From assembly GCA_009760855.2 (NCBI GenBank), contig WPIO01000092.1, positions 1,058,501 through 1,107,500 on the forward strand: DNA of 49,000 nt. Reading direction: 5' to 3'. This document shows positions 42,590 through 49,000 of this stretch, one piece after another. Source of the DNA: Cristatella mucedo (lineage: Eukaryota > Bryozoa > Phylactolaemata > Cristatellidae). The notes below the pieces were generated by a model, which searched no databases, had not been told where the DNA came from, and saw nothing but the letters and a program-made list of their open reading frames with translations. How positions within the stretch are numbered: the stretch's first letter is position 1; each line of letters begins with the position of its first letter. A program made the position numbers and the translations under genes.

Positions 42590-43110
42590 AGCGGGCTTAG
42601 CTCTGTGCGTATGATGCACAAGCGCGTCTATAGGCACTTTCCGATGATCTGGTGACGAAATGTGTCATGTCCAGCTGAAATATCTAATAGAACCAGCAGA
42701 TGGAGCCTGCATCGATCGTCGTTGTTCAAAAGATCACTGCAAACCCTAGCACCGACCTCTGAATTCAGATAGAAAATGTTTCACCTTGAAACTTGCTCCC
42801 AAGACCTGGTGGACTGATTAGGTGAATGGTTTTACTATACTGCCAATCTTTGTGAGTGGATTGGATTATAAGTTTTTCGTGATCTAGGATCAGCTTTTAA
42901 AGGATAGCTTTTGAAGATGTAGTCAGTAGGGTAGGGACTTATCCAGAAATCAGGATCACATGCACAATGATTATAGTTGGCCACAAGGTGACCAAACCAC
43001 TTTATCAGTACTGTTCAAGGGCAAGGGGCCGCAGGGCCTCTTAGTTTGAAAGGTTTGAAGGTGAGTGAAATCTTTTAGAAAAAGTTGAAGGAGAGAAAAG
43101 TAGAGTAGGA
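42590..43110 (-). mobile_element. Decayed LINE of a third, L2-like type (RT region)
   Basis: The minus-strand reading of 42770-42630 gives HLLVLLDISAGHDTFRH, a worn motif A (VLLDLSAAFDTIDH). This is preceded by text resembling FxSxFRxRxSxxxALxxxxNDLL, and at 43040-43100 by KDFTHLQTFQ-like words. The wording differs from families A and B. Frames are broken throughout. Confidence 0.55.
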
Positions 43111-43617
43111 AGACATGGGGTTTTGTAGTTTCCACGTCATTACACGTTACGAAGAATTCAAAGACAGGCTTTAAGTTACAACTAGGATTTCTGAGTAATA
43201 GGGTTTAGTGTAAGCGGTTTACATGACAGTCGATACTTGAGATTAGAAATTCAGTGGTGTTCTGGAGAGTCGACTATTTCCACGTAAAAGGTGCGTTAAG
43301 CTGACGCTAAAACAGATTTACGAAAAGTGCAGTAATTCTTCTAGTAAAAAAAGTTGAACACTCATCACTAACTTTCATAAAACGTGTTCAGGTCACAAGA
43401 AGATTTCGTTCCGCTTAGTTTCTTCATTTAAATCTTATCTTAGACTCTATCAAGGTCAACGTAATTAGCCCTTTGTAGCAGCCTGCAAGTCGAAGCCCAA
43501 AACCAGGTTAAGAAACGGGTAATTGTTGATTAATCTAGTTTCACAGCCCAGCTTTGCACGATAAATATACTCTTGCTTTTTTTTTACATAAATAGGATTA
43601 CCAATTTGCCTATTTAA
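43111..43617. other. Unassigned sequence
   Basis: Nothing recognised. It may include further decayed parts of the element to its left. Confidence 0.35.
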
Positions 43618-43896
43618 GCCAACCTATTTAGGACAGCATTTAGTGGGTCCCTGTGATTCACCCTTCACGTGCTTATGCGTGCTGACACTGTGCATGCTGC
43701 CACTAACCACATTTGCATGCTGACCCTGTGTATATCGCCCCTAACCATGTTATTCATCTTGTTTGTTTTTCAAGCATGATTTTACTTACCATTTAATTGC
43801 ATTTCCCTTTGCAGCAAATGTAAAGCGCCTAGAAAGAGATTAAGTTCTCTGAGGGCGCTTTATCAAGTACATTATTATTATTATTATTATTATTAA
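43618..43896 (+). mobile_element. LINE family A 3' end, well preserved
   Basis: Starts in the last codons of the RT ORF (cctatttaggacagcattta) and includes the whole 3' UTR. The hairpin is aaagcgcc/ggcgcttt (43821-43862) and the tail is (ATT)n at 43873-43895. Severely 5'-truncated. Confidence 0.9.
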
Positions 43897-44882
43897 ACTC
43901 CCTACTGCATCTATAGAGTTTCCACCAAAATCAAGGCTACTGCTGATCTAAGCCATGGGGATATTGAAAGCTCTACCAACAAGATAAAATGAGGATTTTG
44001 CTATTTCTGTAAATAGTGCTTTGGTGAGACAAGTCGATCTACCTTACGTCATTGCTATATGTAAGTACTTATACGGGCATATGTCTATATAATAATTAGT
44101 CGTAGCTGTGTCCGCTTATGACAGCTGCATGAAAACTAATCCGAATTCAAGAAATGCCGGTTAACTGTCCAGTATTTTGCACTTAGAGATTTCGAGGTCA
44201 GGAGCCAAGAAAACCAGATGAAGCTACAAGGCATGGCTAATGCAATTTGGGTATATATTATTCATCTTTCCAAATCTTCACATTCTTTCAGATATTCTTG
44301 ATATTAGCATTTCAAAAAGTATTGTATACGTACGTTTGGGAAATTAGACGTTCTAGTAACGCCGCACAATAACTGAACGTATTACTTACAGTGGAACTAG
44401 TGAACAATGCAGAGTTCAGAGAAAAATTCTAGGGTATATGAAAATTCTTCCAAAATCCTCTGAAAGTCATTCCAAATTAAGAAAAGCTCACCTAAAGCCG
44501 ACTTCTCGTATACACGCTCAGTATTTCCTCGAACCTTCTAAAACGCTGAGGCACAAAGAAGTTACAATTTGGTGCCCTAAAAAACGAGCCATCTTTCAGG
44601 TCTTCAGAGGTTTCCGCCCAAGACTGAACTTGCATGCTTTTTATTCGCTGCTTAACCTTCTTACAACAGCATGCAAAATCCGAGCATGACTAAGATGAGC
44701 TTCAGTGCGAATTTAATAACCCCTTTTCTCTTATCTTATAATGTCGAGCAGCGTGGAATATCTTTGTTGAAAAATTGATTCGAAATTCCGCCGCGATCTG
44801 ACTACTGAATGTCTGCATGTGGAAGTGGCATCACGATACATAGGCGCCTCACAAAAAGGCAAAGCTTGACGTTCGGGACCAT
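43897..44882. other. Unassigned sequence
   Basis: An 83-codon plus frame at 44438-44689 lacks motifs. Nothing else recognised. Confidence 0.35.
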
Positions 44883-45260
44883 ATGGAAAGACCGCCATGT
44901 TTGAAAGATCATTTGCTTTTATCCATTAAATATGGACTCCTGTACTGGCATCGTCACCAGGATCCAGTCTTGTCTGTCGTAATTTTAATTGACTCTGTAG
45001 GGTTTGAGAGACAAAGTCCACCATCCGACGTCTCTAAAGGACACCCAGTGATTAGCAGACTTTCAAAACAAGCAAAACGAGCAATGGAGTTTATGCGGAT
45101 CGGCATGAGTACCATAATTAACTCGCAGTTGCGACTCACTGACTCAGCAACTGTAGCCCGTTCTCAGTCACACAAGTTTGGTGCACACTCATCTGCAAGA
45201 AGACCGGGCGTTGCATTTGCAAAGATGCCAAGCTTACAGAATTACTGCAGAAGAGGGTGA
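44883..45260 (+). CDS. Hypothetical 125-residue ORF, possible terminal exon
   Basis: The frame begins with ATG at 44883 after an in-frame stop about 40 bases upstream and ends at 45260. The product is basic and Ser/Arg-rich (for example RLSKQAKRAMEFMRIG), with a hydrophobic LSVVILIDSVGF stretch around residues 30-41. It has no domain I recognise. It does not overlap any identified repeat, which is why it is listed. It may be a chance frame or an exon of a gene whose other exons I cannot see. Confidence 0.25.
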   Translation: MERPPCLKDHLLLSIKYGLLYWHRHQDPVLSVVILIDSVGFERQSPPSDVSKGHPVISRLSKQAKRAMEFMRIGMSTIINSQLRLTDSATVARSQSHKFGAHSSARRPGVAFAKMPSLQNYCRRG

Positions 45261-45506
45261 CGTGGCATTAATATATGCATAAATTTGATAGCTAAAATAA
45301 TATTACAAAAACACTAGGTAGGGAGTTTGCTCGACTAAGTTACAGGTAAAAATCAAGAAGCTTGCCCTTCAAGCCTCGTTATAGCTACTCTGCATGTTGC
45401 CAAAACGGCATTCCTCTTTTGGCCGGTCCGTAACAGTAACAAAGGTCGTAGCTCATACACAATCAGAAGCAAGATTAAGAATAAGAGTATAAATAACAAA
45501 AAATAC

Positions 45507-45646
45507 TAGCTGATGTAACAGCTTTTTATGTAGCGACAGGAGAGCCTTTATGGCTATCACTACCGCTTGCAGCAACAGTAAAGGATTGCCAACCACAGGA
45601 TTCGAACCCACGAATCCACCTTACCTAGTTTGCCATCACGGCTCAC
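45507..45646 (-). mobile_element. SINE-1 copy with internal deletion
   Basis: The 3' end (tagctgatgtaacag), agagcctttatggctatcac and the box B complement (ggattcgaaccc) are present. The paired ccgagg region and the segment to box A are shortened by about 25-30 bp. Confidence 0.8.
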
Positions 45647-45654
45647 AATGATCG

Positions 45655-46135
45655 TAATAATGATAGTAAAAACGATACGCAGGTATAACACTTTCGGAAA
45701 ACTCGCATCTCTTTCTAGGCACTTCACATGTGCTGCAAAGAAAGCTTAGCTTAATGGATGATGGTAGCATGATCAATGTCAACATGCACGCCATATATGA
45801 AGGGTCATGCATGCACAGGATCAGCTAGCCAATATTTTTGCAGCATGCACAGTTTCAGCACACATGGGCACGTACATTAAAAATCATGGGATCAACTAAA
45901 TTGTTAAGCTAAATAGATGTTGTTTAGCTTATTTTTAAATATACTCATATCAGGAGATGTCACGATGCCAGTTTGAAGTAATTTCCAGGCTTGTGGCTAA
46001 TTGGTTTGAAAAAGTGATTGCTGGAACTTGCTAGGAAGTTCATACGTCGCTTTACCTGGAGCCATTGCAGGTTAGGTAGAAGTGTTTTCATTTGGCAGCT
46101 GTGAAGCTCACCACTTTGATCCTCACATAGTCAAG
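45655..46135 (-). mobile_element. Diverged LINE family A 3' region
   Basis: Contains cgcatctctttctaggcac, ttcacatgtgctgcaaag, gcagcatgcacagtttcagc and atttccaggcttgtgg in the order of the family A 3' end, followed by worn thumb sequence to about 46135. Confidence 0.65.
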
Positions 46136-46505
46136 TAATGCTAAGTAATCAGACACTTACTTCTTGCCTGCAGCTCTTGCTTCGCTTTTATATTAAGTCC
46201 TAAACTCTGGCTTGTCAATCCAAATATCAGGTTTGACTATCTACCCACACGGAGATTCTGCTATACGAGCAACTGTTTATAGAGTCTTCTCTTTATGCAC
46301 TTGATATCTTATAGATCAACGATATAAATTCAATCCTGATGCTGTTGTAGGCAGATTTAAGTTCTAGCCTAGCGGCATTGTCAGCAAAATCTATAACCGT
46401 CTCCTTGTTAGCCGTGAAATTTAAGTTGTGTGCATATGAATTTTCCTTCAGACAATACTACAGGGTAACCACACTTTAATCAAAAACAGGCCCATATGTC
46501 ACATG
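46136..46505. other. Unassigned sequence
   Basis: No gene or repeat recognised with confidence. Confidence 0.35.
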
Positions 46506-46544
<39 letters not shown>

Positions 46545-47190
46545 CACTCGATAAAGCGCCCTCAGAGAACTCAATCTCTTTCTAGGCGCTTTACATTTGC
46601 TGCAAAGGGAAACGCAATTGACTGGTGAGTAAAATCATGCTCGATAAGCAACATGAACAACATGGTTAGGAGAGACATGCACAGGGTCAGCATGCAAGTG
46701 TGGTTAGTGGCAGCATGCACATTGTCAGCACGCAAAACCATTTCAAGGACAAATGACAGGGACCCACTAAATGCAGTTCAAAATAAGTGTCTTTAAGTTC
46801 TTTTTAAATGTGGTCAAATGAAGGATGTGCTGACGCAACTCGGGAGTGAGTTCCAGGCTCTGGGAGCATACGAACTAAATGCACGGTCTCCAAAGGATTT
46901 GAGGCTTGTACAAGGTATTGGTAAACTGTTGGATTCCGAAAAGCAAGTGGTACGATGCTTGGCCTGGTGCGGGAGTAGATCTGAGAGATAGGCTGAAGCC
47001 AAAGAATGAAGTGACCTTAAAGTGTCGACGAAACCTTGAAGTCGATCCGTTGCTTAACTGGTAGCCAGTGCAGGTTGGCGAGAACTGGTGTGATGTGGCA
47101 CCTGCGATGCTCACGACAGACCAGCATAGCTGTAGAGTTTTTCACTAGCTGTAATCGCCTGATTGCGCATGCCGGTAGGTTACGTGAGCA
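46506..47190 (-). mobile_element. LINE family A copy, 3' half
   Basis: (AAT)n, the terminal hairpin (gataaagcgccctcagag ... ggcgctttac) and the end of the RT ORF in minus orientation. The minus frame 47002-46814 reads ASAYLSDLLPHQAKHRTTCF and RAFSSYAPRAWNSLPSC. Homology fades near 47190, and a small further piece (tgtgaaagcctagattgc) is at 47306-47325. Confidence 0.85.
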
Positions 47191-47325
47191 GCACTACGTT
47201 TGGGATGAAGTTTAACAACGCGTGCAACATAGGAGCTGTGAGAGTTTGACGTGCTGTGAGAAAGATGGGGATCAAGACAGGTGCAGCTGTCCGTCATCGG
47301 AATAAATGTGAAAGCCTAGATTGCA

Positions 47326-47605
47326 TTCCTTTTCGGGACACTAAGAATATATACTATGTTTCTGTGGTGTGTTGCAAGGTGTTCTGATGGCCAACCAATC
47401 TCAACGGTACAAAGCAAAAACGGCTCACCTCACCCTTAAGGTTGACTGGAACAGCATATGTTCACTCGCCTTGTGCTTTTGGTTTCAAAATGATATTTCA
47501 TTATTTACAACTTCAGCTCTTCAGCAGCCAAGTCTGCCGACTCTCAGTTGAGTTGCACTACAAAAGCTCACATGTACCATGGTAAGTCTGTCTAGCTGTA
47601 CAATA
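47326..47605. other. Unassigned sequence
   Basis: Nothing recognised. Confidence 0.35.
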
Positions 47606-47611
47606 TGACGC

Positions 47612-47730
47612 TTGAAGATGGTGCAAAACTCGACAGCGAGGTTTCCTGTTGTGAGCCTCTTAACTGCTACTTTTGGAGAATTCTCTTGGACCCTCATTGC
47701 CGAAAAACAGCATACTGATTTTAAGGGACT
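47612..47730 (+). mobile_element. Old LINE family A fragment (thumb)
   Basis: The frame reads VQNSTARFPVVSLLTATFGE, then a TDFKGLYF-like end. This parallels VQNSAARLV..., HITPLLADLHW and IDFKVLSL of family A. Confidence 0.55.
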
Positions 47731-47735
47731 CTATT

Positions 47736-48284
<549 letters not shown>

Positions 48285-48390
48285 GATCCGGATCAGCATC
48301 AATCATGCAGGTCATTGGAGTCACTTGGGGTGAGTCCTTCTTGCAAACTCGTCCAAGGTCGAGTCACTATTATTAGTCAGTTTTCAAATT

Positions 48391-48551
48391 CCGTGTGGCG
48401 CACTGGGTAAGGCAGTTGCTTTTTACGACCCCGGTCCCGAGGTCGTGGGTTCGAATCCTGCAGTAGATGATTCTTTATCACCACTGCAAGCGGTGGTGAT
48501 AGCCTGTAGGGCTCTTCTGTCGCTACACAAAAAAGGCTGCTAAATCAGCTA
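48391..48551 (+). mobile_element. SINE-1 copy (tRNA-derived), near full length
   Basis: Box A-like tggcgcactgggtaaggcag, ccggtcccgagg, and box B ggttcgaatcc. The body hairpin tatcaccactgc-aa-gcggtggtgata carries a compensating change relative to the copy at 40868. The end is ggctgctaaatcagcta. Confidence 0.88.
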
Positions 48552-48659
48552 GCATTTATTTTTTTTAAATTATTTTAAGCGCAGATGTAAACTTCTCAAA
48601 ATTTTAGCAGGTAAATTTTTAGTATTCCTATTACCTGTTCAGGTGGCAATCGGGTCAGC

Positions 48660-48747
48660 GTTTTAGTACCCACGACCTTGACCTCGGTTCCACCACGGTT
48701 GTGAAATGAAAACACCTTACCTGGTGTGCGCCATCACGGCTCACCAT
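48660..48747 (-). mobile_element. SINE-1 head fragment, diverged
   Basis: On the minus strand ggtgagccgtgatggcgc, accaggtaaggtg and ccgaggtcaaggtcgtgggt match the SINE-1 head up to box B. The body and tail are absent. Confidence 0.65.
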
Positions 48748-49000
48748 CTAACACTTCCGGTACCACATATTGTAAATTGGCTGTACTGGTTTCAACGTCT
48801 GGTAAGAACTAGGCCGAAAACATAAAAGCGCGCACACAAGTGAAGTTAATAACAATACCTTGCCCTAATGCGCAACAAATACGGTTGCAGCTCTCCGAAT
48901 ATCTGAAAAGTAGCACTTGGGACTTGCAGATTCAGAACCAGTGCTCTCTCAGGTATGTAACGTTCGCAGAAACAAGCGTGACTATTTCCTTAATGTGCAC
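48748..49000. other. No gene recognised
   Basis: Nothing recognised up to the window edge. Confidence 0.4.

Overview
The window looks like nuclear DNA of an animal, most likely an invertebrate. The signs are spliced genes with GT-AG introns, many decayed CR1/L2-type LINE copies, tRNA-derived SINEs and long AT and GA microsatellites. There are no operons, Shine-Dalgarno sites or CRISPR arrays. The sequence alone does not let me name the species. More than half of the recognisable content is transposable-element debris.

The host gene content I can support lies between about 24.2 and 40.3 kb. It consists of three loci related to small dual-specificity protein phosphatases (DSPs): a two-exon gene on the minus strand (24220-27244), a damaged second exon on the minus strand (30499-30799), and a two-exon gene on the plus strand (37471-40285). 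All three share a phase-1 splice junction in a Gly codon just after the family's GLYxG-type motif. All three have altered catalytic signatures. In the Cys-x5-Arg loop the plus gene has Gly and His, the 30.5-kb locus has Ser with Arg kept, and the 24-kb gene keeps Cys but has Lys for Arg and Cys for the preceding His. The general-acid Asp also seems to be missing in each. This reads as a local family of STYX-like pseudophosphatases and is the most interesting content of the window.

Layout: 0.36-3.74 kb is a LINE family A copy split by a second family A copy, with a 5-bp target duplication. 3.7-6.2 kb is mostly unassigned, with a family B 3' end and an (AT)n tract. 6.99-7.76 kb is a frameshifted relic of an uncharacterised, probably transposon-derived protein. 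7.9-9.2 kb is GC-richer and unassigned. 9.34-10.57 kb is a family A copy. 11.6-15.0 kb is a patchwork of old LINE and SINE pieces. 16.4-23.6 kb holds two family A copies, one of them broken by a large family B LINE that carries endonuclease and reverse transcriptase remains. 24.2-40.3 kb is the DSP-like cluster with repeats in its introns and spacers. 40.6-43.9 kb holds SINEs, a family B copy and a third LINE type. 45.5-48.75 kb holds SINEs, family A fragments and a 0.5-kb GA microsatellite.

The repeats are linked to each other. LINE family A ends in a short hairpin followed by (ATT)n. At least one tRNA-headed SINE type carries a similar 3' end, which suggests that it is copied by the LINE machinery. 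A second, more abundant SINE has a tRNA-like head and a body hairpin whose base pairs covary among copies.
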